Position numbers and translations under genes: made by a program
The notes under the pieces: model-generated
Seen by the model: the letters and a program-made list of their open reading frames with translations, nothing else
Database searches by the model: none
What the model was told of the DNA's origin: nothing
NCBI RefSeq assembly: GCF_007833165.1
Contig: NZ_VOBQ01000003.1
Span: 186,001 to 250,000 of the forward strand
Direction of reading: 5' to 3'
DNA: 64,000 bases
Source: Caenimonas sedimenti
GTDB taxonomy: Bacteria; Pseudomonadota; Gammaproteobacteria; Burkholderiales; Burkholderiaceae_C
Shown here: positions 52,807-62,676 of the stretch, in pieces
Position numbering within the stretch: position 1 is the first letter of the stretch
How the letters are laid out: each line of letters starts with the position of its first letter

Positions 52807-53751
52807 TTACCGGATGAAGGTCGTGTCGGCCAGCTTGCTCAGGTCCGGGATGGCCCGGATCACGCCCGCTTCCAGCAGCAGGTCGGCCGCTTCCTTGGTG
52901 AACGCCGCGTGCTCGCCCGCGAAGAACTTCTGGTTGGCCGCCTTGTCCTGCCAGCGCAGGAAGCTGGCCGATTTGCCGAATGCCTCGCCGGTCTGCTTGA
53001 CGTCGGCGCCCATGATCTCGTAGCTCTTGGCCGGGTCCTTCTTGATCATCTCGACGGCCTCGAAATAGCTGTCGGCCAGCGCCTTGGCGGCCTTGGCGTT
53101 GTCCGTCAGGAACTTGGGGGCGCAGCCGAAGGTGTCCATCACCATCGGGTAGTCGAGCGTGGTGGCGAGGATCTTGCCGGCTTCCGGCTTGGCGCGCACG
53201 GCCGACAGGTAGGGCTCGTAGGTCATGGCGGCATCGAGATCGGCCACGCCCGCAAGGATGGCGTTGGCGGCGGGCTGCGGCTCCATCGTCGTGACCTTCA
53301 CGTCCTTCACCGACATGCCGTTCTTCTTCAGCATCCAGGCGAGGGCGAAATACGGGGACGTGCCGGGAGCGCTGGCGCCAATGGTCTTGCCCTTCAGGTC
53401 GCTGATCTTCGCGATCCCAGGCTTCACCACCATGCCGTCGGCGCCGTAGCTCTTGTCCAGTTGGAAGATTTGCGTGGTGGCGACGCCGGCGGCGTTCCAG
53501 ACCACCCAGGTTTCCACCGTGGTGGCGGCGCACTGGATGTCGCCGGAGGCGATGGCCAGGTGGCGGTCCTTCTGCGGGATCTTCTTGATCGTCACGTCCA
53601 GGCCGTTCTTCTTGAAGATGCCGGCTTCCTTGGCCAGCGTGAGCGGCGCGAAGCCGGTCCAGCCCGAGATGCCGATGGCGACTTTGGTTTCCTGCGCCTG
53701 CACCGCGGTGGCGGCGAACGCGGCGAGCGACAGGGCGAGCAGCTTCTTCAT
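52807..53751 (-). CDS. ABC transporter periplasmic binding protein
   Basis: A 314-residue NitT/TauT-type (SsuA/NMT1-like) solute-binding protein. The signal peptide is clear (MKKLLALSLAAFAATAVQAQ), with cleavage after AQA or QAQ. The mature fold begins VAIGISGWTGFAPLTLAKEAG and contains GKTIGASAPGTS near residue 122. It lies 44 bases after hutH. A similar solute class to taurine or thiamine precursors is typical, but next to hut genes histidine or urocanate is the better guess. Confidence 0.9.
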   Translation of the reverse strand: MKKLLALSLAAFAATAVQAQETKVAIGISGWTGFAPLTLAKEAGIFKKNGLDVTIKKIPQKDRHLAIASGDIQCAATTVETWVVWNAAGVATTQIFQLDKSYGADGMVVKPGIAKISDLKGKTIGASAPGTSPYFALAWMLKKNGMSVKDVKVTTMEPQPAANAILAGVADLDAAMTYEPYLSAVRAKPEAGKILATTLDYPMVMDTFGCAPKFLTDNAKAAKALADSYFEAVEMIKKDPAKSYEIMGADVKQTGEAFGKSASFLRWQDKAANQKFFAGEHAAFTKEAADLLLEAGVIRAIPDLSKLADTTFIR

Positions 53752-53795
53752 GGGATTCTCCGATTCGTGGGAAGGTAGGGAACTCTATGCAACCG

Positions 53796-55349
53796 TCATG
53801 CCAGATGCAATGCGTGCAACTCCGGGATGGCGCTTTCGATGGCGTGGCCGATGTCGCCGCTGCAGACCAGGTGGTGCACGGCTTCCATGTCGCGGGCCAG
53901 GCTGCGGTCGGCCATCATCGCCGGCGAGACGCTGCGCAGCAGGCGCAGCACGCCTTCCAGCCCCGGCGAGCTTTGCAGCGGCCGCAGGAATTCGATCCCC
54001 TGCGCGGCGGCCAGCAGCTCGATGGCGACGATGTGGGCGGTGTTGCGTAGCATCGGTCCCAGGCGCCGGGCGGCGAAGGTGGCCATGCTCACGTGGTCTT
54101 CCTGGTTGGCCGAGGTCGGCAGGCTGTCCACGCTGGCGGGGTGCGCCAGCGACTTGTTCTCCGAAGCGAGCGCGGCCGCCGTGACGTGCACGATCATGAA
54201 GCCGGAGTTCAGCCCCGGCTCGGGCGTCAGGAAGGGCGGCAGTCGGGAAACCACCGTGTCGACCAGCATGGCGACGCGGCGCTCCGAAATCGCGCCGATC
54301 TCCGCGATCGCCACGGCCAGCGCATCGGCGACCAGCGCGACCGGTTCGGCGTGGAAGTTCCCGCCGGAGATCATCTCGCCTTCCGCCGCGAACACCAGCG
54401 GGTTGTCGGTGACGGCGTTGGCTTCGCGGACCAGCACCTGCGCCGCGTAGCGCATCTGGTCCAGGCAAGCTCCCATCACCTGCGGCTGGCAGCGCAGGCA
54501 ATAGGGGTCCTGCACGCGGTCGTCGTTTTCCAGGTGGGAGCGGCGGATTTCGCTGCTGGCCGTGAGCGCGCGGTAGGCCGACGCGCAGGCGATCTGGCCC
54601 GGCTGGCCGCGCACGGCATGGATGCGCGGGTCGAAAGGCGCGTCGCTGCCGCGGGCGGCGTCCAGCGTCAGGCCGCCGGCGATCACGGCCGCCTCGAACA
54701 CGCGGTCGGCGGTGAGCAGGGCGTCGATGGCCAGCGCCGTCGACACCTGCGTGCCGTTGATCAGGGCCAGGCCTTCCTTGGCGCCGAGCACCAGCGGCTT
54801 CAGGCCGGCGCGTTCCAGCGCGTGCGCCGCCGGCATGCGTTCGTTGTCGTAGAAGACTTCGCCTTCGCCGATCAGGGGCAGGCTCAGGTGGGCGAGCGGC
54901 GCGAGATCACCCGATGCGCCCACGGAGCCCTGGCAGGGAATCACCGGAATCACGCCGCGGTTGTGCAGGGCCAGCAACCCATCGATGACTTCCTCCCGCA
55001 CCCCCGAGTAACCGCGCGCCAGGCTGGCGGCCTTCAGCAGCAGGATCAAGCGCACGACGCGCTGCGACAAGGGCTCGCCGACACCGACGGCGTGCGAGCG
55101 CAGCAGCTTGAGCTGCAGCAGGGCCAAGTCTTCCCTGGCGATGCGTTGCGTGGCGAGCTTGCCGAAGCCGGTGTTGACGCCGTAGACCGGTGCGTCGCCT
55201 TCGGTGGCGCGCCGCACCTGTTCGGCGCTGGCGGCAATGACGGCGCGGCAGGACGGTGCCAGCGCGACCTGCAAAGGCTCGGGGGCGCACAGCCGGCGCA
55301 GCTGCGCCAGGGAGAGCTCGCCGGGAACGAGGATTTCCGGTCCTGGCAC
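53796..55349 (-). CDS. hutH: Histidine ammonia-lyase
   Basis: Removes ammonia from histidine to give urocanate, the first step of histidine breakdown. The MIO prosthetic group forms from the Ala-Ser-Gly in SVGASGDLAPLAHL near residue 145. Other hallmarks are YGVNTGFGKLAT near 56, QVSTALA near 192 and NPLVFA near 325. About 517 residues from a GTG at 55349; a TTG at 55355 that overlaps the hutU stop codon (TTGA) is an equally reasonable start. Coupled to hutU. Confidence 0.96.
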   Translation of the reverse strand: MPGPEILVPGELSLAQLRRLCAPEPLQVALAPSCRAVIAASAEQVRRATEGDAPVYGVNTGFGKLATQRIAREDLALLQLKLLRSHAVGVGEPLSQRVVRLILLLKAASLARGYSGVREEVIDGLLALHNRGVIPVIPCQGSVGASGDLAPLAHLSLPLIGEGEVFYDNERMPAAHALERAGLKPLVLGAKEGLALINGTQVSTALAIDALLTADRVFEAAVIAGGLTLDAARGSDAPFDPRIHAVRGQPGQIACASAYRALTASSEIRRSHLENDDRVQDPYCLRCQPQVMGACLDQMRYAAQVLVREANAVTDNPLVFAAEGEMISGGNFHAEPVALVADALAVAIAEIGAISERRVAMLVDTVVSRLPPFLTPEPGLNSGFMIVHVTAAALASENKSLAHPASVDSLPTSANQEDHVSMATFAARRLGPMLRNTAHIVAIELLAAAQGIEFLRPLQSSPGLEGVLRLLRSVSPAMMADRSLARDMEAVHHLVCSGDIGHAIESAIPELHALHLA

Positions 55350-55351
55350 GC

Positions 55352-57085
55352 TCAACCGATCATCGGCAGGTTCAACTTCTGCTCGCGCGCGCACTCCGCC
55401 GCGATCTCGTAGCCGGCATCCGCGTGGCGCATCACGCCTGTGGCGGGGTCGTTGAACAGCACCCGTTCGATCTTCTCCGCCGCTTCAGCCGTGCCGTCGC
55501 AGACGATCACCACGCCCGCGTGCTGCGAATAGCCCATGCCAACGCCGCCGCCGTGGTGCAGGCTGACCCAGGTGGCACCGCTCGCGGTGTTCAGCAGCGC
55601 ATTCAGCATCGGCCAGTCGCTCACCGCGTCGCTGCCGTCGCGCATGGCTTCGGTTTCGCGGTTGGGCGAGGCGACCGAGCCGCTGTCCAGGTGGTCGCGG
55701 CCGATCACGATGGGCGCCTTCAGCTCACCGTTCTTCACCATCTCGTTGAACGCCAGGCCCGCAATGTGCCGTTCGCCCAGGCCGATCCAGCAGATGCGAG
55801 CGGGCAGGCCCTGGAAGGCGATGCGCTCGCCCGCCATGTCCAGCCAGCGATGCAGGGATTCGTTCCGCGGGAACAATTCCTTCAGCTTGGCGTCGGTCTT
55901 GCGGATGTCTTCCGGGTCACCGGAGAGCGCGACCCAGCGGAACGGACCGACGCCGCGGCAGAACAGCGGACGGATGTACGCCGGCACGAAGCCAGGATAG
56001 GCGAAGGCGTCGGCCACGCCGAAGTCCTGTGCGACCTGGCGCAGGTTGTTGCCGTAGTCGACGGTGGGAACACCCATGGCGTGGAAGGCCAGCATCGCGC
56101 GCACGTGCACGGCACACGATTCGCCCGCGGCCTGCGTCAAGGCCGCGTGCTGCGCCGGATCTTTCTGCGCGGCCTGCCATTGTTCGACCGTCCAGCCCGC
56201 GGGCAGGTAGCCATTGATGATGTCGTGCGCCGAGGTCTGGTCGGTCACGATGTCGGGCCGGAGCCCGCCGGCCTGGGCGCGCCGCGCCAGCTCCGGCACG
56301 ATCTCGGCGGCATTGCCGCACAGGCCAATGGACACGGCCTCCTTGCGCGCCGTGTGGTGCGCGATCAGGGCCAGCGCTTCGTCCAGGTCCTTGGCCTGCT
56401 TGTCGAGATACTTCGTGCGCAGCCGGAAATCGATGCGCGACTGCTGGCATTCGATGTTGAGCGAGCAGGCGCCGGCGAACGAAGCCGCGAGCGGTTGTGC
56501 GCCGCCCATGCCGCCCAACCCGGCCGTCAGCACCCAGCGGCCGGCGAGGCTGCCGCCGTAGTGCTGGCGCGCCGCTTCGGCGAAGGTCTCGTAGGTGCCC
56601 TGGACGATGCCCTGGGTGCCGATGTAGATCCAGCTGCCGGCCGTCATCTGGCCGTACATCATCAGGCCCTGGCGGTCGAGCTCGTTGAAGTGTTCCCAGG
56701 TGGCCCACTTGGGCACCAGGTTGGAATTGGCGATGAGCACCCGCGGCGCCCCCGGGTGCGTGCGGAACACCCCGACCGGCTTGCCGGATTGCACCAGCAG
56801 CGTTTCATCGGGCTGCAGCTTTTTCAGGGTGGCGAGGATCGCCTCGAAGGCCGGCCAGTTGCGCGCCGCCTTGCCGATGCCGCCGTAGACGACCAGCTCG
56901 TCCGGGTTCTCGGCGACCGCCGGGTCCAGGTTGTTCTGGATCATCCGGTACGCGCCCTCGATCTGCCAGTTGGCGCAGCTGAGCTGCGTGCCGTGCGGGG
57001 ACTTGACCGGGCGCGGCCCGGCGGCCAGGTAGGCGGACTGGGAGTGGTCGGACACGGCGGGCTCCTGATACGAATTCGCAGGCAT
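55352..57085 (-). CDS. hutU: Urocanate hydratase
   Basis: NAD-dependent enzyme that hydrates urocanate to imidazolonepropionate. The 577-residue protein has the family blocks QSGKPVGVF near residue 98, the NAD site [11 protein letters not shown] near 195, and the active-site cysteine in [17 protein letters not shown] near 420. The first gene of the minus-strand hut arm; its start codon is 5 bases from the HutC operator. A later GTG (VSDHSQS) is a possible alternative start. Confidence 0.96.
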   Translation of the reverse strand: MPANSYQEPAVSDHSQSAYLAAGPRPVKSPHGTQLSCANWQIEGAYRMIQNNLDPAVAENPDELVVYGGIGKAARNWPAFEAILATLKKLQPDETLLVQSGKPVGVFRTHPGAPRVLIANSNLVPKWATWEHFNELDRQGLMMYGQMTAGSWIYIGTQGIVQGTYETFAEAARQHYGGSLAGRWVLTAGLGGMGGAQPLAASFAGACSLNIECQQSRIDFRLRTKYLDKQAKDLDEALALIAHHTARKEAVSIGLCGNAAEIVPELARRAQAGGLRPDIVTDQTSAHDIINGYLPAGWTVEQWQAAQKDPAQHAALTQAAGESCAVHVRAMLAFHAMGVPTVDYGNNLRQVAQDFGVADAFAYPGFVPAYIRPLFCRGVGPFRWVALSGDPEDIRKTDAKLKELFPRNESLHRWLDMAGERIAFQGLPARICWIGLGERHIAGLAFNEMVKNGELKAPIVIGRDHLDSGSVASPNRETEAMRDGSDAVSDWPMLNALLNTASGATWVSLHHGGGVGMGYSQHAGVVIVCDGTAEAAEKIERVLFNDPATGVMRHADAGYEIAAECAREQKLNLPMIG

Positions 57086-57089
57086 CCTA

Positions 57090-57103
57090 GTTGTCTATAC
57101 AAC
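57090..57103. promoter_or_regulatory. HutC operator between the two hut arms
   Basis: Perfect inverted repeat GTTGTCTATACAAC (5-base arms, CTAT spacer), matching the TTGTATATACAA type operator known for HutC. It lies in the 47-base gap between the divergent hutU and hutC genes, so one repressor site could control both arms and hutC itself; urocanate is the usual inducer. Confidence 0.8.
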
Positions 57104-57132
57104 TTGTGTCAACCGGGGTTATCATCCCGGCC

Positions 57133-57843
57133 ATGCAGAAAGACGTGGTGCCCGCCTATGAGCAGGTCAAAGCCTGGGTGCGGCAGCATATCGCCAGGGG
57201 CGACTGGAAGCCGGGCGACCCCGTGCCGAGTGAAAGCGCCCTCATGGAGCAGTTCGGCATCAGCCGCATGACGGCGAACCGCGCCCTGCGCGAACTCGCC
57301 GCCGAGGGGCTGGTGACGCGTGTCCAGGGTTCGGGCACCAAAGTGGCCCAGCTGCACCGCATCTCGTCGCAGCTCGTCATTCGCGACATCCACGAAGAGG
57401 TGGCCGAGCGCGGTCACGTGCACACCACGCGCATCCTGGAAGTCACGGAGGAAAAGGCCGGCCCGGCCGTCGCCGAGTCGCTCGGGCTGCGCAAGGGCGC
57501 GCGGGTGTTCCATACCATCCTGGTGCACATGGAGAACGGCGTGCCCATCCAGTACGAGGACCGCTACGTGAATCCCGCGGCGGCGCCGGACTACCTGAAC
57601 ACCGATTTCACCCAGACCTCGCCCACGCTGCACCTGCTGCAGCACGCACCCCTGACCGAGGCGAGCTATTCGATCGAGGCCTGCCTGCCCAACGAGGTGG
57701 AGGCGCGCGAACTCGGCATCCGGCGCGGCGAGCCCTGTCTGGTCATGATGCGGCGCACCGTGAGCGGCGCCCACGCGGCCAGCGTGGCGCGGCTGGTGTA
57801 TCCCGGCGCCCGGTACAGCATCGCGGGGCAGTTTCAGGCATGA
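57133..57843 (+). CDS. hutC: Histidine utilisation repressor, GntR family
   Basis: A 236-residue repressor: a GntR winged helix at residues 5-70 (SESALMEQFGISRMTANRAL) and a UTRA ligand domain from about 95 (LEVTEEKAGPAVAESLGLR) that senses urocanate in the family. ATG at 57133 is chosen as the first in frame after the operator with the conserved MQKDVVPAYEQVK start. It overlaps hutD (ATGA). Confidence 0.95.
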   Translation: MQKDVVPAYEQVKAWVRQHIARGDWKPGDPVPSESALMEQFGISRMTANRALRELAAEGLVTRVQGSGTKVAQLHRISSQLVIRDIHEEVAERGHVHTTRILEVTEEKAGPAVAESLGLRKGARVFHTILVHMENGVPIQYEDRYVNPAAAPDYLNTDFTQTSPTLHLLQHAPLTEASYSIEACLPNEVEARELGIRRGEPCLVMMRRTVSGAHAASVARLVYPGARYSIAGQFQA

Positions 57844-58394
57844 GGTGGAATGTCGTCACGCTCGCCGAAGTCGCGGCCAGCCCCTGGCGCAATGGCGGCG
57901 GCGTGACGCGCGAGCTGCTGGCCTGGCCGGCCGTTGCCGATTGGGAACTGCGGGTCTCGGTTGCGGACATCGCTTCGGATGGCCCGTTTTCCGCCTATCC
58001 CGGCATCGAGCGCTGGTTCGCCGTGCTGGAGGGTGGCGCGGTGCGGCTGCGGGTGGGGCAGGACGAGCACACGCTCGATGCGGACAGCGCGCCGTTGCGA
58101 TTCGATGGCGCGGCGCCGGTCGATTGCCGCGTGGCCGCTGACGGCACGCGCGACTTCAACCTGATGGCACCGCCGGGGCGAGCGCTGCTGCGCAGAACCG
58201 CCGGCCCGCAGCGCTTTGAACCGCAGGTGCCCGCGATCGTCGGCGTGTATGTGCACGCGAATGCGGCGCAGGTCGCTTGCGGTCCGGCGGCGGCCGACCT
58301 GCGGCCCGGCAGCTTCGCCTGGCTGCAGACGGAAGGTCCCGCCTCGGTGCAGTTGCAAGCCACCCAGGCCCTATGGATCGAGTTCCGCCTGTGA
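57840..58394 (+). CDS. hutD: HutD family protein
   Basis: A 184-residue cupin-like protein of the HutD family ([13 protein letters not shown] near residue 14, [17 protein letters not shown] near 48). HutD has no proven enzyme activity; it is thought to limit the level of hut expression, possibly by binding N-formylglutamate. It overlaps both hutC and hutI by four bases. Confidence 0.92.
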   Translation: MRWNVVTLAEVAASPWRNGGGVTRELLAWPAVADWELRVSVADIASDGPFSAYPGIERWFAVLEGGAVRLRVGQDEHTLDADSAPLRFDGAAPVDCRVAADGTRDFNLMAPPGRALLRRTAGPQRFEPQVPAIVGVYVHANAAQVACGPAAADLRPGSFAWLQTEGPASVQLQATQALWIEFRL

Positions 58395-59599
58395 GCATCG
58401 CGCTCTGGCACCGGTGTTCGGTGGCGACCATGGCGCGCGGTTCGCCCTACGGCCTGGTCGAGGATGCGGCCCTGGTCGTCGAGGACGGTCGAATTGCGTG
58501 GCTGGGGCCACGCGCCGCTTTGCCGGCGGAATGGGATGCGCAGGCCCAAGCGCGGCACGATTGCGGCGGTGCGCTCATCACGCCCGGCCTGATCGATTGC
58601 CACACGCACCTCGTCTACGGCGGCGACCGGGCGCACGAGTTCGAACTCCGGCTGAATGGCGCCAGCTATGAAGACATCGCCCGTGCGGGCGGCGGCATCG
58701 CTTCCACGGTGCGCGCGACGCGCGCGGCTTCGGAGGACGAGCTGCTGGAGCAGAGCCGGGTCCGCCTGCGCGCGCTGAAAGCTGAGGGTGTGACGACCGT
58801 CGAGATCAAGTCCGGCTACGGCCTCTCGCTGGCCGAGGAGCGCAAGTGCCTGCGCGTGGCGCGCCGGCTGGGCCAGGAAGAGGGAGTCGCCGTGCGCACG
58901 ACCTTTCTCGGCGCCCACGCGTTGCCGCCGGAATTCGCCGGCCGCGCGGACGACTACATCACCGAAGTGCTGAACATGCTGCCCGCCTTGCATGGCGAAG
59001 GCCTGGTCGATGCCGTCGATGCGTTCTGCGAACGGATCGCCTTCAGTCCTGAGCAGACCGCCCGGGTGTTCGAGGCCGCGAGTTCCCTCGCGTTGCCGGT
59101 GAAGCTGCACGCCGAACAATTGAGCGACAGTGGCGGCGCGGCGCTGGCCGCGCGCTACGGCGCCTTGAGTTGCGACCACCTCGAGTGGTTGAGCGAGGAG
59201 GGTGCCCGCGCGATGGCCGCCGCCAACTCGGTGGCGGTGCTGCTGCCCGGCGCCTTCTACTTCCTGCGCGAAACGCGGCTGCCGCCGGTGGACCTGTTGC
59301 GCTCTCAGGGTGTGCCGATCGCCGTGTCGACCGACTGCAACCCGGGCAGTTCGCCCTGTACCTCGCTGCTGCTCATGCTGAACATGGCCTGCACGCTGTT
59401 CCGGCTGACTCCCGAGGAAGCGCTGGCGGGAGTGACGCGCGCGGCTGCGCGCGCCCTGGGATTGACCGATCGCGGTACGCTTGCCCCCGGGCAGCGCGCC
59501 GACTTCGTCCTGTGGGACGTCGCGCGGCCCGCGCAACTTTGCTATGCCATCGGCGCCAATCCGCGGCGCCAGACCGTCGCTGGAGGACTGGCCGCATGA
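58391..59599 (+). CDS. hutI: Imidazolonepropionase
   Basis: Amidohydrolase that opens the imidazolone ring to N-formimidoylglutamate. The 402-residue protein has the metal motif [13 protein letters not shown] near residue 74, the EIKSGYGLS segment near 137, a further His in LHAEQLSD and the aspartate in [11 protein letters not shown] near 318. The GTG start at 58391 overlaps the hutD stop codon (GTGA) and gives the family N-terminus. Confidence 0.96.
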   Translation: MSIALWHRCSVATMARGSPYGLVEDAALVVEDGRIAWLGPRAALPAEWDAQAQARHDCGGALITPGLIDCHTHLVYGGDRAHEFELRLNGASYEDIARAGGGIASTVRATRAASEDELLEQSRVRLRALKAEGVTTVEIKSGYGLSLAEERKCLRVARRLGQEEGVAVRTTFLGAHALPPEFAGRADDYITEVLNMLPALHGEGLVDAVDAFCERIAFSPEQTARVFEAASSLALPVKLHAEQLSDSGGAALAARYGALSCDHLEWLSEEGARAMAAANSVAVLLPGAFYFLRETRLPPVDLLRSQGVPIAVSTDCNPGSSPCTSLLLMLNMACTLFRLTPEEALAGVTRAAARALGLTDRGTLAPGQRADFVLWDVARPAQLCYAIGANPRRQTVAGGLAA

Positions 59600-60396
59600 C
59601 CTTCGACCTGCATACCGGCACGGCCCCGCTGCTGGTCAGCATGCCACACATCGGCACCGAGATCCTGCCGGAGCTGGTCGGCGGGTACGTGCCTCGCGCC
59701 ATCGACGTCGAGGACACCGACTGGCACCTGGCCCGGCTCTACGACTTCCTGGATGAATTCGGCGCCAGCGTGCTGACGCCCCGGCTCTCGCGCTACGTGA
59801 TCGACCTGAACCGGCCGCCCGACGACGCGCCCATGTATCCCGGCGCCTCGAACACCGAGCTGTGCCCGACCCGCTTCTTCACTGGCGAACCGCTGCATGT
59901 CGAAGGCGGCGCGCCCGACGCCGCGGAGCGGCAGCGACGCCGCGAGCAGCACTGGCAGCCTTACCACGACGCACTGGCGGCCGAGCTGGCGCGGTTGAAG
60001 TCCCTGCACGGCTTCGCCGTGCTCTGGGACGCGCACAGCATCCGCTCGCAGATCCCCTGGCTGTTCGAAGGCCTGCTGCCCGACCTCAACATCGGCACCG
60101 CGGGCGGTGCGAGCGCGCACCCGTCCATCGCGGCCGCCGTCACCGCGGCGGCGGCGCGCGCGCCTGGGGCGACCCACGTGCTCAACGGGCGGTTCCAGGG
60201 CGGCTACATCACGCGCCACTACGGGCGGCCGGCGGAGCACGTCCACGCCGTGCAGCTCGAGATGACGCAGAAGCTGTACATGGCCGAAACCTTTCCCTTC
60301 GTCTACGACGAGCTGAAGGCTGCCGCCATCCGGCCCACGCTGCGCTCCATGGTGGGCGCGGCGCTGGAGGCGGCGCAGAGGCTGCATGGCGGCTGA
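59596..60396 (+). CDS. hutG: N-formylglutamate deformylase
   Basis: Releases formate from N-formylglutamate to give glutamate, the last step of the HutF-HutG route. The 266-residue protein has the FGase domain: SMPHIGTEI near residue 15, [12 protein letters not shown] near 65, [12 protein letters not shown] near 143 and YITRHYG near 205. ATGA overlap with hutI; it overlaps hutF by 11 bases. The alternative HutG (formiminoglutamase, ureohydrolase fold) is a different protein not seen here. Confidence 0.95.
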   Translation: MTFDLHTGTAPLLVSMPHIGTEILPELVGGYVPRAIDVEDTDWHLARLYDFLDEFGASVLTPRLSRYVIDLNRPPDDAPMYPGASNTELCPTRFFTGEPLHVEGGAPDAAERQRRREQHWQPYHDALAAELARLKSLHGFAVLWDAHSIRSQIPWLFEGLLPDLNIGTAGGASAHPSIAAAVTAAAARAPGATHVLNGRFQGGYITRHYGRPAEHVHAVQLEMTQKLYMAETFPFVYDELKAAAIRPTLRSMVGAALEAAQRLHGG

Positions 60397-61744
60397 AGGC
60401 CAGCGCTTCTTCGCGCCCCGCGCCTGGGTGGCGGGCGCCTGGGCGAACGACGTCCTGCTGCAGACGGATGCATTCGGCCTCTGGAGCCAGGTGACGCCGG
60501 ACAGCGCGGCCGAGGGCGCGGCGCATGGGGTCCAGCGCCTGGCCGGCCCGGTGCTGCCCGGCCTGGTGAATGCCCACAGCCACGCCTTCCAGCGCGCCAT
60601 CGCCGGGCTGACGGAGCGCAGCGGCGGCGGCGAGGACGACTTCTGGCGCTGGCGCGACCGCATGTACAGCGCGGCGCTGCGCGTGTCGCCGGCCCAGGTG
60701 GAAGCCATCGCGGCCTACCTGTACGCGGAGCTGCTGCGTGCCGGCTACACGCAGGTGTGCGAGTTCCACTACCTGCACAACGACGTCGATGGCCGGGCCT
60801 ACGCGCAGCCGCTGGAGATGGCGCTGGCGCTCGCGCGCGCGGCCCGCCGCGTGGGCATCGGGCTGACGCTGCTGCCCACGCTCTACATGCGCAGTGGCTT
60901 CGGTGCCCCGGGTTTGCGCGAGGACCAGCGGCGCTTCGCTTCCACGCCGGAATCCGTGCTGCGCATCGCGGACGGCCTGGGTGGGGAAGGGCCGCTGGTG
61001 AATGCGGGCGTGGCGCTGCACTCGTTGCGGGCGGTGGACCAGGCCGCACTGGCCGAAGCGTCCGCGGGTGCCGGCCGGCGCCCGATCCACATCCACATCA
61101 GCGAGCAGCGGCGCGAGGTGGAGGATTGCATCGAGACCCACGGCATGCGGCCCATCGAATGGCTGGTGCGAAACGCGCCCGTGGACGAGCGCTGGAACCT
61201 GGTGCATGCAACGCATGCCGACCGCGACGAGCTGGCGGCATTGCGCGCACGCGGAGCGGCGATCGTGCTGTGCCCGACGACAGAAGCGAACCTGGGCGAC
61301 GGCGTGTTCGACCTGCCGCCCTGGCTGGGCGCCAGCGGGCGCTGGTCGATCGGCTCGGACAGCCACGTCAGCCGCAGCTGGATGGAGGAGCTGCGGCTGC
61401 TGGAGTATTCGCAACGGTTCGCGCTGCGCCAGCGCAATGTCGCGGCGCGTGCCGCGCTGACGGAGAGTTCGGCCGGTGCCTTGTTCGAAGGCGCGCTGGA
61501 GGGCGGAAGCGCCGCCGCCGGCGTGCCGCTGGCGGGGCTGGCCGTCGGGCAGCGGGCCGATTTCATGGTGCTCGATGCGCAGGCGCCGGCGCTGCTGGGC
61601 GTGCCGGACGACCACCTGCTGGATGCGCTGGTGTTCTCCAGCCCCGGCACGGTGCCGCGGCAGGTCTATGTGGCGGGGCGGGCGGTGGAGCCCGCCGATG
61701 TCGCGGCGCCTTTCGCCGACGCCATGCGCGCCTTGTGGGCCTGA
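60386..61744 (+). CDS. hutF: Formimidoylglutamate deiminase
   Basis: Amidohydrolase of 452 residues that deaminates N-formimidoylglutamate to N-formylglutamate. Metal residues are visible in NAHSHAFQRAIAG near residue 62, HIHISEQ near 235, VHATHAD near 270 and IGSDSHVS near 325. It completes the five-enzyme pathway histidine to glutamate with HutH, HutU, HutI and HutG. The last gene of the plus-strand hut arm, ending 7 bases before a convergent gene. Confidence 0.95.
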   Translation: MAAEGQRFFAPRAWVAGAWANDVLLQTDAFGLWSQVTPDSAAEGAAHGVQRLAGPVLPGLVNAHSHAFQRAIAGLTERSGGGEDDFWRWRDRMYSAALRVSPAQVEAIAAYLYAELLRAGYTQVCEFHYLHNDVDGRAYAQPLEMALALARAARRVGIGLTLLPTLYMRSGFGAPGLREDQRRFASTPESVLRIADGLGGEGPLVNAGVALHSLRAVDQAALAEASAGAGRRPIHIHISEQRREVEDCIETHGMRPIEWLVRNAPVDERWNLVHATHADRDELAALRARGAAIVLCPTTEANLGDGVFDLPPWLGASGRWSIGSDSHVSRSWMEELRLLEYSQRFALRQRNVAARAALTESSAGALFEGALEGGSAAAGVPLAGLAVGQRADFMVLDAQAPALLGVPDDHLLDALVFSSPGTVPRQVYVAGRAVEPADVAAPFADAMRALWA

Positions 61745-61751
61745 AGCTGCC

Positions 61752-62612
61752 TCACATCAGGTTCAGGGGAATCTTCAGGTAAGCCACGCCGTTGGCCTCC
61801 GGCGGCGGCAACTGGCCGGCCCGGATGTTCACCTGCACGGCCGGCAGCATCAGCGGCGGCAGGCCCAGGCTCGCGTCGCGTGCGTTGCGCAGGGCGACGA
61901 ACTCCTCCTCCGTGACGCCGTCGTTCAGGTGGATGTTGTGCCTGCGCTGCTCCGCCACTGTCGTTTCCCAACGCGGCTCGCGGTCGGCCGGCGGTTCGTC
62001 GTGGCAGACGAAGAGGCGCGTGGCCGGCGGCAATTGCAGCAGCCGGCGCACCGAGCGATAGAGCTGGGCCGCGCTGCCGCCGGGGAAATCGCAGCGGGCC
62101 GTGCCGAGATCCGGCATCAACAGGGTGTCGCCCACGAAGACGATGTCCCCGAACTGGTAGGCCACGCAGGCCGGCGTGTGGCCGGGCACCGTGATCGCCT
62201 TTCCGGCAAGCTGGCCGACGGAGAAGGTTTCACCGTCGGCGAACAGCTTGTCGAACTGGCTGCCATCGGTCGCGAAATCGTCTTCCAGGTGGAACAGTTC
62301 CTTGAACACCACCTGCACCTCCACGATCTTGCGGCCCGCCGCGATGCGCCCGCCCAGCAGCTCGCGCAGCCAGGCGGCGGCGCTCAGGTGGTCCGCATGC
62401 GCGTGCGTTTCCAGGATCCACTCGAGTTGCAGCCGGTGCTCGGCCAGGAAGGCCATCACCCGTTCCGCCGAGGCGGTGCTGGTGCGCCCCGAGCTCGCGT
62501 CGTAATCCAGCACCGGGTCGACGATCGCGCATGGGGCATCCGGGCGCTCGTAGAGGACGTAGGTGACCGTGCCGGTGGCGGCATCTCGGAAGGGCTGGAC
62601 CAGGGGCGTCAT
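61752..62612 (-). CDS. Metallo-beta-lactamase-fold hydrolase, Blh/ETHE1-like
   Basis: A 286-residue enzyme with the metal motif THAHADHLSAA near residue 70, PGHTPACVAY near 145 and GDTLLMPDLGTARCDFPGG near 165. This set fits the Blh and persulfide dioxygenase (ETHE1-like) branch, which handles glutathione or sulfane sulfur, rather than glyoxalase II. The exact reaction is uncertain. It lies 64 bases after the AraC gene and could be read from the same promoter. Confidence 0.88.
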   Translation of the reverse strand: MTPLVQPFRDAATGTVTYVLYERPDAPCAIVDPVLDYDASSGRTSTASAERVMAFLAEHRLQLEWILETHAHADHLSAAAWLRELLGGRIAAGRKIVEVQVVFKELFHLEDDFATDGSQFDKLFADGETFSVGQLAGKAITVPGHTPACVAYQFGDIVFVGDTLLMPDLGTARCDFPGGSAAQLYRSVRRLLQLPPATRLFVCHDEPPADREPRWETTVAEQRRHNIHLNDGVTEEEFVALRNARDASLGLPPLMLPAVQVNIRAGQLPPPEANGVAYLKIPLNLM

Positions 62613-62676
62613 GGCGCTGCGTTACGCGTACTTTCGACGGATGTTTCGGAATGTACATCCGCCGGCCGCCACCCGG

